This document shows positions 17,324-27,007 of a stretch of 40,526 bases of DNA, one piece after another. A model generated the notes under the pieces. It was given only the letters and a program-made list of their open reading frames with translations. It did not search any database and was not told where the DNA came from. This DNA comes from an uncultured Merdimonas sp. Lineage in GTDB: Bacteria > Bacillota > Clostridia > Lachnospirales > Lachnospiraceae. Every line of letters starts with the position of its first letter. The stretch's first letter is position 1. The translations under genes and the position numbers were made by a program. The DNA lies in contig CALWGE010000022.1 in the NCBI GenBank assembly GCA_944378225.1, forward strand, positions 1 to 40,526, in the 5' to 3' direction.

Positions 17324-18273
17324 CAGACTTTGAGTATACCGCCTGCGATCAGTGCGCAGACAGTGATAAAAGCAGCGGTCAGGAGCTTTGCTCGGAAGTA
17401 AAGAGTAAGGGATAGACCGCTGCCTTCTGTCATGCTCTGTGTCTGGAACAGTCCGGAAAGACCGCCCAGGGAAGCGATTCCCAGAATAATGGCAAACGCC
17501 TCCTTACCGGAAAGCAGGGAGGCAGTGAGAGAGATCCCATTGGTGATTTCCAGAATCCCCACGAATGCACAGAGAAGGATATCGAAAGGACAGGGAAAGG
17601 CCTTGAGAAGTCCTGCCAGCATGGAAAAGAGGATGATATAGCAGCCAAGCTTCAGAATGCTTTCCAGACCGTTCATGATACAGGCATCTGCGATTTTGAA
17701 GGTGATTTGAGATCCGGATGTCTTTTTTTCTGCCGGCAGGGAGGAAAAGGAACGCCCCTGTCGTGTCAGAAGACCGTAGAGGACCGGTGTTCCGAAGGAA
17801 AGCAGCAGAGCGGGACCGATAAGATCCGGTCGTTCAAGATTTTTAGTCATACAGAAGCCGATGAGAAAAGCAGGGCTTATATTATTGCAGAAACCCAGCA
17901 GATAATTGCCTTCTTCCAGCGAGATGCGATGTGTGCGCACAAGCTCTCCTGTGATTTTGGCTCCTGTGGGAAAACCACAGAGAAAGCCGGCGGCCAGACA
18001 AAAGCAGCCATCCCGGGAGCAGCCGAAGATGCGGTGCAGGAGCGGATAGAGGAAACGTGTTATTGATGAAACTCCGTCCGCTGCAATTAAAAGAGAAGAC
18101 AGAATAAAAAAGGGCAGAAGCACAGGGACCAGGGTATGGAACCAGAGCAGCAGGCCTGCAGCAGATGCTTCTGAAGCACGGATCGGGTCTGTCAGCAGAA
18201 AAAGCAGAAGCAGGGCCGGTACAAAAATAAGACCGGCTTTTTTGGCATTATCTGATACGATTTTATTTTTCAT
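17323..18273 (-). CDS. ylbJ: sporulation integral membrane protein YlbJ
   Basis: A 316-residue polytopic protein with about eight hydrophobic segments. It belongs to the nucleoside-recognition/Gate family, as shown by LLPFFILSSLLI, AGFLCGFPTGAKITGELV and GNYLLGFCNNISPAFLIGF. In Bacillus ylbJ lies right after coaD and is needed for normal spore formation. The same genomic neighbourhood here (rsmD, coaD, one gene, ylbJ on the opposite strand) supports the name. No strong ribosome binding site is seen before the ATG. It is the only gene on the minus strand in the host part of the window. Confidence 0.82.
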   Translation of the reverse strand: MKNKIVSDNAKKAGLIFVPALLLLFLLTDPIRASEASAAGLLLWFHTLVPVLLPFFILSSLLIAADGVSSITRFLYPLLHRIFGCSRDGCFCLAAGFLCGFPTGAKITGELVRTHRISLEEGNYLLGFCNNISPAFLIGFCMTKNLERPDLIGPALLLSFGTPVLYGLLTRQGRSFSSLPAEKKTSGSQITFKIADACIMNGLESILKLGCYIILFSMLAGLLKAFPCPFDILLCAFVGILEITNGISLTASLLSGKEAFAIILGIASLGGLSGLFQTQSMTEGSGLSLTLYFRAKLLTAAFITVCALIAGGILKV

Positions 18274-18305
18274 AGAACTACTATATGAACAAGAGGAGGA
18301 AGATT

Positions 18306-19760
18306 ATGAAAAAACTGGAAGGACTGAAACCGGAAAAAGTATTCTGGTATTTTGAAGAAATCAGTGCGATACCGAGAGGTTCAGGGAATGAAGAGGCAGT
18401 CAGCCGCTACTGCGTGGAATTTGCAAAAGAGAGAGGACTTGAGGTCTTTCAGGATGAGAACAGGAATGTTATCATTACAAAAGCCGCATCGGCAGGATAT
18501 GAGAATGCGCCGGGAGTAATTCTTCAGGGACATCTGGATATGGTGTGTGAAAAGGATGAAGACTGCCTGAAAGATTTTTCCAGGGAAGGGATAGATGTTC
18601 GGATAGACGGAGATTTCGTATGCGCTGAGGGGACGACTCTGGGCGGAGATGACGGGGTTGCCGTTGCGATGATGCTTGCAATTCTGGATGACGACGAGCT
18701 GCTGCATCCTCGTCTGGAATGTGTATTTACAACGGAAGAGGAAACTGGTCTTTATGGAGCGGAAGCCCTTGATGCTTCCCGCCTGAAAGGCAGACGAATG
18801 ATCAATATCGATTCCGAGGAGGAAGGAATTTTTACTGTGAGCTGTGCCGGCGGAGCAGAGTGCGATTTAAGTCTTCCCGTTGTCTGGGAGGAGACAGAGG
18901 GCAGCTGTTATACAGTATGGGTTGACGGATTCAAAGGAGGGCATTCCGGTTCAGATATTCATAAGGAGCCTGGAAATACGAATATCCTGATGGGACGTCT
19001 TCTCTGCATGCTGGATGAGACCGTGGACTTCCGTCTGGGAGAGACATCAGGAGGACTGATGGACAATGCAGTTCCCCGCAGTACCAAAGCAGTTCTCTAT
19101 GTTGCGCAGGAAGAGGAAGAAAAACTGGAAGAAAAGCTGAGAGAGATGGATGCTGTCTATAAAAAAGAGTATTCTGTAAATGAGCCGGAGGCTGAAGTAC
19201 GATTCGAAAAGCATGGCGCCGGAAAAGGCCGGGTTTTAAGCAGAAAGAGTGCGGCTAAGCTTCTGTTCCTTCTGCATCATGTGCCCAATGGCGTGGTGCG
19301 CAACAGTCCGGCTATTGCAGGGCTTGTACAGACCTCGCTGAATCTGGGAATTCTGAGAACCGGAGAAGAGGAGGCAGTACTGGTATTCAGCATTCGCAGT
19401 TCCGTGGAGACAGAGAAAGAGGAGCTGGCTGCCCGGCTGCGGCATATCACAGAATTTCTTGGAGGAATCTTTACACGCAAAGGAGATTATCCGGGATGGG
19501 AATACCGGCAGGAGTCCCCTCTTCGGGAAACAATGATTTCTGTATATAAGAAAATGTATGGCAGAGAACCACAGGTTCGGGCAATTCATGCCGGACTGGA
19601 GTGCGGATTTTTCAGTGGAAAGCTGGAAGGTCTTGACTGTGTGTCCGTCGGTCCGGAACTTCTCGGAGCGCATACACCCAGAGAAAGACTGAGTATTTCC
19701 TCTACGCAAAGGGTTTATGAATTTATTCTGGAGGTTCTAAAAGAACTCAGACAGGCATAG
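18306..19760 (+). CDS. pepD: aminoacyl-histidine dipeptidase (M20 family)
   Basis: A cytoplasmic di-zinc dipeptidase of the M20 family that cleaves dipeptides such as Xaa-His. Metal and catalytic residues visible are H76 and D78 in GHLDMVCE, D115 in LGGDDGVAVA, E145/E146 in TEEETGL and the DSEEEG block. The C-terminal half holds the lid domain. Length (484 from ATG 18306) is normal. AGGAGG 7-8 nt upstream fixes this start over the ATG at 18285. It is divergent from ylbJ with only 32 bp between starts. Confidence 0.9.
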   Translation: MKKLEGLKPEKVFWYFEEISAIPRGSGNEEAVSRYCVEFAKERGLEVFQDENRNVIITKAASAGYENAPGVILQGHLDMVCEKDEDCLKDFSREGIDVRIDGDFVCAEGTTLGGDDGVAVAMMLAILDDDELLHPRLECVFTTEEETGLYGAEALDASRLKGRRMINIDSEEEGIFTVSCAGGAECDLSLPVVWEETEGSCYTVWVDGFKGGHSGSDIHKEPGNTNILMGRLLCMLDETVDFRLGETSGGLMDNAVPRSTKAVLYVAQEEEEKLEEKLREMDAVYKKEYSVNEPEAEVRFEKHGAGKGRVLSRKSAAKLLFLLHHVPNGVVRNSPAIAGLVQTSLNLGILRTGEEEAVLVFSIRSSVETEKEELAARLRHITEFLGGIFTRKGDYPGWEYRQESPLRETMISVYKKMYGREPQVRAIHAGLECGFFSGKLEGLDCVSVGPELLGAHTPRERLSISSTQRVYEFILEVLKELRQA

Positions 19761-19784
19761 AATAGCAGACAGAGAACAGTTTGG

Positions 19785-19800
19785 CGGCTGAAAGCAGCCG
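19785..19800. other. stem-loop before the M23 peptidase gene
   Basis: CGGCTG-AAAG-CAGCCG is a perfect 6-bp stem with a 4-nt loop between pepD and the next start. It is followed by TTGG, not a T-tract, so it is at best a weak terminator or an mRNA-processing structure. Confidence 0.35.
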
Positions 19801-19815
19801 TTGGCAGAGGTGTTC

Positions 19816-20487
19816 ATGCGGCTTTCTACGGCTTCTCTTGGATTACTGGTGATAGGCGCCTGCCTTCTGATTTGTCTGGAGCTTTCCTGGATTTCAGAAG
19901 GCAGTATCCGGAAGACAGAAGAGATAAATAAGGATTCGCTTTCGGAACAGGCACGGGGGTATTATGAATTGTATGAGAATATCTGGAAGGATCTGAAGTA
20001 TTTCCCCGTACCGGAATCCACGGAAGATGAAGAAGCAGAAGTTTCTTTTGAAAACAGCTGGCTTTTTGAACGTACATATGGAGGGCTTTACGGTCATGAA
20101 GGGACCGATCTGATGCCGTCTGTAGAAAAAAGCGGTTATTATCCGGTCGTCAGCATGACAGACGGCGTTGTGGAAAAAGTCGGATGGCTGGAAAAAGGAG
20201 GATGGAGAATTGGGATTCGAAGTATTCATGATGTCTATTTTTATTACGCCCATCTCTCATCCTATGCGGAAGACTTCCGGGAAGGAGATGTCATAGAGGC
20301 AGGACAGCTGCTTGGGTATATGGGTGATACCGGATATGGAAAAGAGGAGGGAACCACGGGGCAGTTTCCTGTGCACCTGCATGTGGGGATTTATGTGAGG
20401 AACGAAGAAATACCGGAGCTGGCAGTGAATCCCTACTGGTTCCTGAAATACCTGGAGCAATATAAGCTGAAATGGTCCTTTTCATAA
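19816..20487 (+). CDS. M23 family peptidoglycan metallopeptidase, membrane anchored
   Basis: An exported zinc endopeptidase acting on peptidoglycan cross-bridges. An N-terminal hydrophobic anchor (about 6-24) is followed by a linker and a LytM domain. Zinc and catalytic residues expected for the family are all present: H94 and D98 in HEGTD, H146 in YAHLSSY, and H187/H189 in HLHVG. An active enzyme is therefore likely, unlike the degenerate SpoIIQ type. The ATG at 19816 is chosen because AGAGG lies 5 nt upstream; a TTG at 19801 is also in frame. The alarmone synthetase gene follows 37 bp later. Confidence 0.82.
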   Translation: MRLSTASLGLLVIGACLLICLELSWISEGSIRKTEEINKDSLSEQARGYYELYENIWKDLKYFPVPESTEDEEAEVSFENSWLFERTYGGLYGHEGTDLMPSVEKSGYYPVVSMTDGVVEKVGWLEKGGWRIGIRSIHDVYFYYAHLSSYAEDFREGDVIEAGQLLGYMGDTGYGKEEGTTGQFPVHLHVGIYVRNEEIPELAVNPYWFLKYLEQYKLKWSFS

Positions 20488-20524
20488 AAGGATGGCTTAT
20501 GCGAAGGCAAAAAGGAGAGGTTTT

Positions 20525-21343
20525 ATGGAAATACAACTTTGGCGGGAAATTTTGAATCCCTATGAACTGGCAGTCAAGGAGATTATGACAAAATTTAATC
20601 ACCTGATTAAAGAACATCGGGACCGGGGGTTATATTCTCCCATTGAACAGGTAGAGGGGCGTGTAAAAACGATTTCCAGTATTCTGGAAAAGTGCCAGAA
20701 AAAAAAGATTGCGATGGAAGATATCGAAGAAAAAATCTATGATCTGGCAGGTGTTCGTATTATCTGTCAGTTTGTGGAAGATATCGATCGGGTTGTGGAG
20801 CTGATTCGAAACCGCAAGGATATGGAAATCCGGCAGGAGAGGGATTATATCCGGCAGATGAAAAGCAGCGGCTACCGCAGTTATCATATGATTATCTACT
20901 ATACGGTGGACACTCTGGACGGCCCCAAAAAGCTCCAGGTGGAAATTCAGATCCGTACCATGGCTATGAATTTCTGGGCAACAGTGGAGCATTCACTGCA
21001 GTATAAATACAAACGGAATATACCGGATCATATCAAAGAACGGCTTCTGAATGCGGCAGACGCGATTATCGTTCTGGATAATGAGATGTCAAGTGTTCGG
21101 AGTGAGATTATGGATGCACAGATATCTTTCCAGATTCAGGCCAATATTGTGGCAGATATTCTGAATAATATACAGAACCTTTACAAGGTGGCGAATAAGC
21201 GTGAGATTCTGAAGATTCAGGATGAATTTTACCGTGTTTACGCAATGAATGACATTGATCAGCTGGAACGTTTCGATAAGCAGCTTGACATGATTGCTGA
21301 AGGATATCGGGCGCAGACGCTGGCCATGGATATGGAGGACTGA
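20525..21343 (+). CDS. small alarmone synthetase (RelQ-like GTP pyrophosphokinase)
   Basis: A 272-residue single-domain (p)ppGpp synthetase without hydrolase or TGS/ACT domains, so it belongs to the RelQ/RelP class. The synthetase core shows VEGRVKTISSILEK, DLAGVRIICQFVEDID, a basic RDYIRQMKSSGYRSYH G-loop region and the acidic VEIQIRTMAMNFWATVEHSLQYK block. It would make pppGpp/ppGpp from GTP/GDP and ATP in stress. AGGAG precedes ATG 20525, which is preferred to the upstream in-frame ATG. Its stop overlaps the start of the methyltransferase gene by one base. Confidence 0.88.
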   Translation: MEIQLWREILNPYELAVKEIMTKFNHLIKEHRDRGLYSPIEQVEGRVKTISSILEKCQKKKIAMEDIEEKIYDLAGVRIICQFVEDIDRVVELIRNRKDMEIRQERDYIRQMKSSGYRSYHMIIYYTVDTLDGPKKLQVEIQIRTMAMNFWATVEHSLQYKYKRNIPDHIKERLLNAADAIIVLDNEMSSVRSEIMDAQISFQIQANIVADILNNIQNLYKVANKREILKIQDEFYRVYAMNDIDQLERFDKQLDMIAEGYRAQTLAMDMED

Positions 21344-22800
21344 TGGAATTACCAGTACAGTTTGAGAAAGAGATGAAAAGTCTGCTGGGGGAAGAGTACT
21401 CCTCCTGGCTTCAAAGCTTTGAAAAAGAAAATACATGTTTTCGCGGACTTCGCGTTAACACAATGAAAATAAGTCCCATGGAATTTTCAAGGAAGAGTTC
21501 CTTTGCGCTTCGCCCTGTTCCATGGACCGGGAAAGGATTTTATCTGGAGGGGGAGGAAAAAGCCTCCCGTCATCCTTATTATGCGGCAGGACTTTATTAC
21601 CTTCAGGAGCCCAGTGCTATGACTCCGGCAGCAGCGCTTCCTGTTGAAAAGGGAGACCGGGTACTGGATCTCTGTGCGGCGCCAGGCGGCAAAGCTACAG
21701 AGCTGGCAGCCAGGCTTGAGGGAACGGGACTTCTGGTGGCGAACGATCTCAGTAATTCCAGGGCAAAGGCATTACTCAAAAACCTGGAACTGTTTGGCGC
21801 AGGAAATATTCTGGTAACCAGTGAAAGTCCGGAAAAACTCAATACCTGGTTCGAGGGATTTTTTGACAAGATTCTGATAGACGCCCCCTGCTCCGGAGAA
21901 GGAATGTTCCGAAAAGAACCATCCATGATGCGGGACTGGGAAGAAAAAGGACCGGATTATTACAGGCAGATTCAGAAAGAAATTGTATTGCAGGCGGCAA
22001 GGCTGCTTCGTCCGGGCGGCCTGCTTTTGTATTCTACATGCACCTTCTCTGTAAAAGAGAACGAAGAAACCCTGCTGACGCTTCTTCGTTCAGAATACGG
22101 ATTTCGCATGCTGCCTCTGGCGTTGCCGGAGGCGGTTTCTGAATATGGTTTTGCTCCCGGAAGGCCGGAACTGATATCCTCGGAAGTTAAAGGAGAAGGA
22201 CTTACAGAAGAAGAGGAAAAGGGACTTCGTCTGGCAGTCCGCTTATATCCGCACCGCATAGAAGGTGAAGGTCATTTTGCTGCTTTGCTGCAAAAAGGAG
22301 AGAAAGTACAGGAAGAGAAAACGCCCTGCAGAAAAAAAGGAAAATCAGGAAGACAGAACTCTATGGCAGGAGGAAATCTTCCGGAAAGTTTCCGGGAATT
22401 TACGTCTCTTCTGAAGATGTCTCTGGATGAGAGACGAATAAGTTTCCATGATGGAAGGCTCTATCATCTGCCTGAAGAGCTGGCAGCAGAAAATATTCGT
22501 GGTCTGCGCTTTCTTCGGACAGGCCTTTATCTGGGAGAAATAAAAGGAAAACATTTTGAGCCGTCACAGGCCCTTGCCATGTTCCTTAAGAAAGAAGAAG
22601 TCAAAAGAGTACTTGATTTTCCGGCAGAGGATGAAAGAGCGCTCCGTTATCTGAAAGGTGAAAGCCTGGAGGTGGAAGATATTGCAGATTCAGAAGAAAA
22701 AGGCTGGACTCTGGTCTGTGTGGACGGCTTCCCGCTGGGATGGGGGAAGCTGGCTGACGGGAGGCTGAAAAACAAGTATTATCCCGGCTGGAGGTGGTAA
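21343..22800 (+). CDS. RsmF/RsmB-like rRNA cytosine-C5 methyltransferase
   Basis: A NOP2/Sun-type RNA m5C methyltransferase of 485 residues. The SAM site is DLCAAPGGKATELA (about 103-116). Catalytic cysteines are in DAPCSGEGMFRKEP and in YSTCTF, the two-cysteine arrangement of the family. A C-terminal extension from about 330 onward resembles the PUA-like RNA-binding part of RsmF/YebU. The exact rRNA or tRNA target is not fixed by sequence. It is coupled to the upstream alarmone synthetase gene and followed after 1 bp by a pseudouridine synthase gene, forming an RNA-modification pair. Confidence 0.87.
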   Translation: MELPVQFEKEMKSLLGEEYSSWLQSFEKENTCFRGLRVNTMKISPMEFSRKSSFALRPVPWTGKGFYLEGEEKASRHPYYAAGLYYLQEPSAMTPAAALPVEKGDRVLDLCAAPGGKATELAARLEGTGLLVANDLSNSRAKALLKNLELFGAGNILVTSESPEKLNTWFEGFFDKILIDAPCSGEGMFRKEPSMMRDWEEKGPDYYRQIQKEIVLQAARLLRPGGLLLYSTCTFSVKENEETLLTLLRSEYGFRMLPLALPEAVSEYGFAPGRPELISSEVKGEGLTEEEEKGLRLAVRLYPHRIEGEGHFAALLQKGEKVQEEKTPCRKKGKSGRQNSMAGGNLPESFREFTSLLKMSLDERRISFHDGRLYHLPEELAAENIRGLRFLRTGLYLGEIKGKHFEPSQALAMFLKKEEVKRVLDFPAEDERALRYLKGESLEVEDIADSEEKGWTLVCVDGFPLGWGKLADGRLKNKYYPGWRW

Positions 22801-22801
22801 G

Positions 22802-23527
22802 ATGCGTCTGGATAAATATCTGTGCGAGGCCGGACTGGGCACCCGTTCCCAGGTGAAAAAGCTTTTAAAAAGCGGAGCAGTAACAGTGAATGGGAAGACG
22901 GTTTGCAAGCCGGAAATAAAAATCGAAGAGGCAGACACAGTGGCGGTGTCAGGACAGACTCTGAGCGTTTCAGCTCTGGAGTACTGGATGCTCTGCAAGC
23001 CGGCCGGATGTGTATCTGCCACAGAGGATTCCAGATTTCAGACAGTAACGGACCTGCTGCCACGGGAAGCACGACGGGATCTGTTCCCTGTAGGAAGGCT
23101 TGACAGAGATACAGAAGGACTGCTTCTGCTGACTAATGACGGAAAACTGGCTCATTTCCTGCTGTCACCCAGACGTCACGTGGATAAAGTCTATGAAGCA
23201 GAAATTCGAGGCAAAGTTACAGAGGAACATGTAAAGCTTTTTGCAGAAGGACTTGATATCGGTGATGAAAAGAAAACGCTGCCTGCTGTATTGGAAATCC
23301 AAAGGGAGCCCCGGACACAGGATGAAACGACCCGAATCAGGATCACTATCCGGGAAGGACGTTTTCATCAGATAAAACGAATGTTTGAGGCTGTAGGCTG
23401 TGAGGTGGTATATCTTTGCCGTCTCTCTATGGGCAGCCTGAAGCTTGATAAAAATCTGAAGCCGGGAGAATGCAGGCCTTTAAAGGAAGAAGAGATAAAA
23501 GCACTGAAGGAGGAAACAGGATGCTGA
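22802..23527 (+). CDS. RsuA/RluB family pseudouridine synthase
   Basis: Converts a specific uridine in rRNA to pseudouridine. An N-terminal S4 RNA-binding domain (MRLDKYLCEAGLGTRSQVKKLL, 1-22 and following) is joined to the synthase domain, with the catalytic Asp in GRLDRDTEGLLLLTNDG (about 99-115). The FHQIKRMFEAVG block is the usual third motif. The 241-residue length favours RsuA (16S) over the larger RluB, but the target cannot be read directly. The next gene overlaps its last codons. Confidence 0.9.
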   Translation: MRLDKYLCEAGLGTRSQVKKLLKSGAVTVNGKTVCKPEIKIEEADTVAVSGQTLSVSALEYWMLCKPAGCVSATEDSRFQTVTDLLPREARRDLFPVGRLDRDTEGLLLLTNDGKLAHFLLSPRRHVDKVYEAEIRGKVTEEHVKLFAEGLDIGDEKKTLPAVLEIQREPRTQDETTRIRITIREGRFHQIKRMFEAVGCEVVYLCRLSMGSLKLDKNLKPGECRPLKEEEIKALKEETGC

Positions 23528-24189
23528 AAGGAGTCAAAGCCGTTCTTTTTGATCTGGACGGGACACTGGTAGATTCCATGTGGATGTGGAAGGATATCGA
23601 TGTGGAATATCTTCATAGATATGGATGCACGCTGCCTCCGGAGCTCCAGAAAGAAATCGAGGGCATGAGTTTTTCCGAAACGGCTGTCTATTTTAAAAAG
23701 AGATTTGGTCTGCAGCAGAGTCTGGAAAGCATCCAGGCAGAATGGATTGAAATGGCAAAAGAAAAGTACGCGCATGAGGTACTCATGAAGCCTGGCGCCT
23801 TGCCATTTCTGAAATATTTGAAAGAGCGGGGGATCAGAACCGGAATTGCTACCAGCAACAGCAGGGAACTGCTGGATGCAGTCATGGTTTCCCTGGAGCT
23901 GGACCGGTATATAGATTTCAGCATGACGTCCTGTGAAGCCGGAGCCGGAAAACCGGCCCCGGATATTTATCTGAAGGTGGCCCGCTATCTGGAAGCAGAA
24001 CCTGCGGAATGTCTGGTTTTTGAGGATACACCTGCGGGTATTCAGGCTGCGATTCGCGCCGGAATCCGTGTCTGCGCCATGGAGGACAGACACGTAGAAG
24101 ATCAAAGGAATATAGTCTGCAGCCTTGCAGACTATTATATTCATGATTTTAGTCAGGTGCTGAATGGAACTTATCAGAAACTGAAGTAG
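23521..24189 (+). CDS. HAD family phosphatase (beta-phosphoglucomutase-like)
   Basis: A 222-residue HAD hydrolase. Motif I is FDLDGTLVDS with the nucleophilic Asp; motif II is in IATSNSR; motif III/IV is FEDTPAGIQAA, preceded by KPAPDIYL. The helical cap inserted after motif I places it in subclass IA, like phosphoglycolate phosphatases and beta-phosphoglucomutases. The natural substrate is unknown. AGGAGG precedes ATG 23521, which overlaps the end of the pseudouridine synthase gene by 7 bp. Confidence 0.85.
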   Translation: MLKGVKAVLFDLDGTLVDSMWMWKDIDVEYLHRYGCTLPPELQKEIEGMSFSETAVYFKKRFGLQQSLESIQAEWIEMAKEKYAHEVLMKPGALPFLKYLKERGIRTGIATSNSRELLDAVMVSLELDRYIDFSMTSCEAGAGKPAPDIYLKVARYLEAEPAECLVFEDTPAGIQAAIRAGIRVCAMEDRHVEDQRNIVCSLADYYIHDFSQVLNGTYQKLK

Positions 24190-24256
24190 AAAACGGAACG
24201 CTTATGGAGAAAAAGATGTTCCGGTCATAAGAGAACCTCAGGAAGGAGAACGGAAG

Positions 24257-26146
24257 ATGTCAAGCAGCGGATTTTTGCCTGCCACACCGGAAGAACTGAA
24301 ACAGAGAGGAATCACACAGCCGGATTTTGTCTATGTTATCGGAGATGCCTATGTGGATCACCCATCCTTTGGTCCGGCCATTATCGGACGCGTGCTGGAA
24401 AGCCATGGTTATACGGTAGCAATGCTGTCTCAGCCGGACTGGAAGAATCCGGAAAGCATAAAAATCTATGGAGAACCAAGACTTGCCTTTTTAGTCTCAT
24501 CAGGCAATATGGATTCCATGGTAAATCATTATTCTGTATCGAAAAGACGCAGGCAGACGGATGCATATACACCAGGCGGTGTGATGGGAAAAAGACCGGA
24601 TCGGGCAGATATCGTATACAGCAGTCTTATCCGGAGTGTTTATCGAAATACACCGATTATATTAGGCGGTATTGAGGCCAGTCTGCGCAGGCTGGCTCAT
24701 TACGATTACTGGTCAGACAGTTTCCGGCGCTCCCTGCTTCTGGAAAGCGGAGCAGATCTGATTTCCTATGGGATGGGAGAACGTTCTGTTATAGAAATAG
24801 CAGACGCGCTTGCTTCAGGTATTTCCATCCGCGATCTGACATTTGTGAACGGAACGGTATATAAAACTTCCCGCAAGGAAGATATCTATGATGCAATTTT
24901 TCTGCCCGATTATGAGAGTATGAAAGAGCAGAAAGAACTCTATGCAAAGAGTTTTTCCATCCAGCAGAAAAATGCAGATCCTGTCCGTGGCAGGCGCCTG
25001 GCAGAACCATATTCCTCGCATACCTTTATTGTGCAGAATCCGCCCGCAAAGCCTTTGACCCGGGAGGAAATGGATGAGGTCTATGCGCTGCCTTATCAGA
25101 GAGCGGTACATCCTGCCTGCCTGAAGAACGGAGAAGTTCCGGCATTTTCAGAAGTCCGGTTCAGTCTTACCAGCTGCAGAGGCTGTTTTGGAGCATGTTC
25201 GTTCTGTGCTCTTACCTTTCATCAGGGAAGAATTGTCCAGGCCAGAAGCCAGGAATCGCTTCTGGAAGAAGCAAAAAAAATTATAAAAGATCCTGCATTC
25301 AAGGGCTATATTCATGATGTAGGCGGGCCGACAGCTGATTTTCGCCATCCGGCCTGCGAAAAGCAGGAGAAGTACGGCGCCTGTCCGGAACGTCAGTGTC
25401 TGTTTCCATCTCCCTGTCCGAACCTGAAGGCGGATCATACAGAATATATCAGCCTTCTGCGCAGGCTGCGCGCCCTTCCCGGTGTAAAAAAAGTTTTTAT
25501 CCGTTCAGGGATCCGATTTGATTATGTACTTGCAGATCCAGAGGCAGACCTGTTTTTCCGTGAGCTTTGCGAACACCATGTGAGCGGGCAGCTGAAGGTT
25601 GCTCCGGAGCATGTGTCTGATCAGGTATTGTCCCATATGGGAAAACCCTCGCGCAGCGTATACGAATCCTTCTGCAGAAAGTATAAAAGCATGAATGAGA
25701 AGCTGGGGAAAAAACAGTATCTGGTGCCCTATCTGATGTCTTCTCATCCGGGCTCCACTTTGAAAGAGGCTGTTGAGCTGGCAGAGTATTGCCGGGATCT
25801 CGGGTATATGCCTGAGCAGGTACAGGACTTTTATCCCACACCGTCAACGCTTTCCACCTGCATGTATTATACAGGGATAGATCCCCGAAACGGGAAACCG
25901 GTTTATGTTCCCAAAAATCCTCATGAAAAAGCAATGCAGCGCGCTCTGATCCAGTATCGGGATCCCAGGAACAGAGAACTGGTTCTGGAGGCTCTGCAAA
26001 AGAGCGGCAGAACCGATTTAATCGGCTCCGGGCCGAAGGCCTTAATCCGATATACTGCCGCAGGAGCAAAAGCAACTGCCAGACCTGCAGAAAAAAAGAA
26101 AAAAACCATTCGAAATATTCATAAGAAAAAAACACAGAAAAAGTGA
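24257..26146 (+). CDS. YgiQ family radical SAM protein
   Basis: A 629-residue radical-SAM enzyme of the YgiQ group. The 4Fe-4S motif CxxxCxxC is in SCRGCFGACSFCALTFHQGR. The N-terminal half is the conserved YgiQ region (GRVLESHGYTVAMLSQPDW, LFLVSSGNMDSMVNHY-like, GGIEASLRRLAHYDYW). A further cysteine group (HPAC, YGAC, RQC, SPC) follows the core. The reaction is unknown. The C-terminus ends in a lysine-rich tail after residue 610. AGGAAGGAG lies before the ATG. No sign of truncation. Confidence 0.92.
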   Translation: MSSSGFLPATPEELKQRGITQPDFVYVIGDAYVDHPSFGPAIIGRVLESHGYTVAMLSQPDWKNPESIKIYGEPRLAFLVSSGNMDSMVNHYSVSKRRRQTDAYTPGGVMGKRPDRADIVYSSLIRSVYRNTPIILGGIEASLRRLAHYDYWSDSFRRSLLLESGADLISYGMGERSVIEIADALASGISIRDLTFVNGTVYKTSRKEDIYDAIFLPDYESMKEQKELYAKSFSIQQKNADPVRGRRLAEPYSSHTFIVQNPPAKPLTREEMDEVYALPYQRAVHPACLKNGEVPAFSEVRFSLTSCRGCFGACSFCALTFHQGRIVQARSQESLLEEAKKIIKDPAFKGYIHDVGGPTADFRHPACEKQEKYGACPERQCLFPSPCPNLKADHTEYISLLRRLRALPGVKKVFIRSGIRFDYVLADPEADLFFRELCEHHVSGQLKVAPEHVSDQVLSHMGKPSRSVYESFCRKYKSMNEKLGKKQYLVPYLMSSHPGSTLKEAVELAEYCRDLGYMPEQVQDFYPTPSTLSTCMYYTGIDPRNGKPVYVPKNPHEKAMQRALIQYRDPRNRELVLEALQKSGRTDLIGSGPKALIRYTAAGAKATARPAEKKKKTIRNIHKKKTQKK

Positions 26147-26164
26147 CAGGAGGAAGCACAAAAC

Positions 26165-26989
26165 ATGAGTCAGTATGAACTGATAGCCTTTGATATGGAC
26201 GGAACACTTTTGAATTCCCGGAAAGAAGTATCTCCGGTCACACAGGAAGCAGTAAGCCGGGCTGCAGAAGCAGGAAAACTGATCGCCCTTTCCACAGGAC
26301 GCTGCCGTCCCGAACTGTCAGCCTATACAGCAGTCATGCCGGGTATCCGGTATTTTATCTGTACAAGCGGCGCCCTCGTTTATGATGTGCAGAAACAGAC
26401 GGAACTGTACAAGAAACCTCTGGATGCGGAACTGGTAAAAACCTTGCTGGAGTTTGCCAAAAAAGAGGGGGCCATGATGCATCTGCTGGATGAAAAGTCT
26501 ATTGTTCAGACAGATCAGTTTTATCACATGGAGCGGTATGGCATGGGGGTATATCGGCCAATGTACGAGCGCGTGGTAACGCCATGGGATGATTTGTATG
26601 AGACATACTGTTCCGCACCGTTTCCGGTGGAAAAGGTAAATTTCTATCACACAGATCTGGAATCACGGGAACGGACCAAAGAGAGGATAAGAAAAGCCGG
26701 TCTGCCGGTAATTATGGTAAATGCGGAAAATGCTTCCCTGGAACTTTCTGCGGAAGGAGCCGATAAAGGGGCGGGGCTTAAAAAGCTCTGCGAACACCTG
26801 AATCTGCCGCTGGAAAAGACAATCGCGGTGGGAGATGCAGAAAATGATCTTACCATTCTGGAGACAGCAGGTCTTTCTGTCGCTATGGGCAATGCGCTTG
26901 CAAAAGTGAAGGAGCTTGCAGATGTGGTTGTCTCAGACTGTGATCAGGATGGCTGCGCGGAAGTGATTGACAGGTATCTGCTGAATTAA
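26165..26989 (+). CDS. Cof-type HAD-IIB phosphatase
   Basis: A 274-residue cytoplasmic phosphatase. Motif I is AFDMDGTLLNSRKEVS; the motif at IALSTGR is typical of Cof proteins; the C-terminal motif GDAENDLTILETAG (about 220-233) binds Mg2+. The class IIB cap lies in the middle. Such enzymes dephosphorylate sugar phosphates or cofactors such as pyridoxal phosphate; the specific one is not evident. AGGAGG is present upstream of the ATG. The SDR gene follows after 18 bp. Confidence 0.88.
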   Translation: MSQYELIAFDMDGTLLNSRKEVSPVTQEAVSRAAEAGKLIALSTGRCRPELSAYTAVMPGIRYFICTSGALVYDVQKQTELYKKPLDAELVKTLLEFAKKEGAMMHLLDEKSIVQTDQFYHMERYGMGVYRPMYERVVTPWDDLYETYCSAPFPVEKVNFYHTDLESRERTKERIRKAGLPVIMVNAENASLELSAEGADKGAGLKKLCEHLNLPLEKTIAVGDAENDLTILETAGLSVAMGNALAKVKELADVVVSDCDQDGCAEVIDRYLLN

Positions 26990-27007
26990 AGAACAGGAGG
27001 TATTTTC

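Noticed and set aside
17311-17334. Bidirectional terminator between the convergent genes
   Set aside because: Only short stems without T-tracts on either strand.
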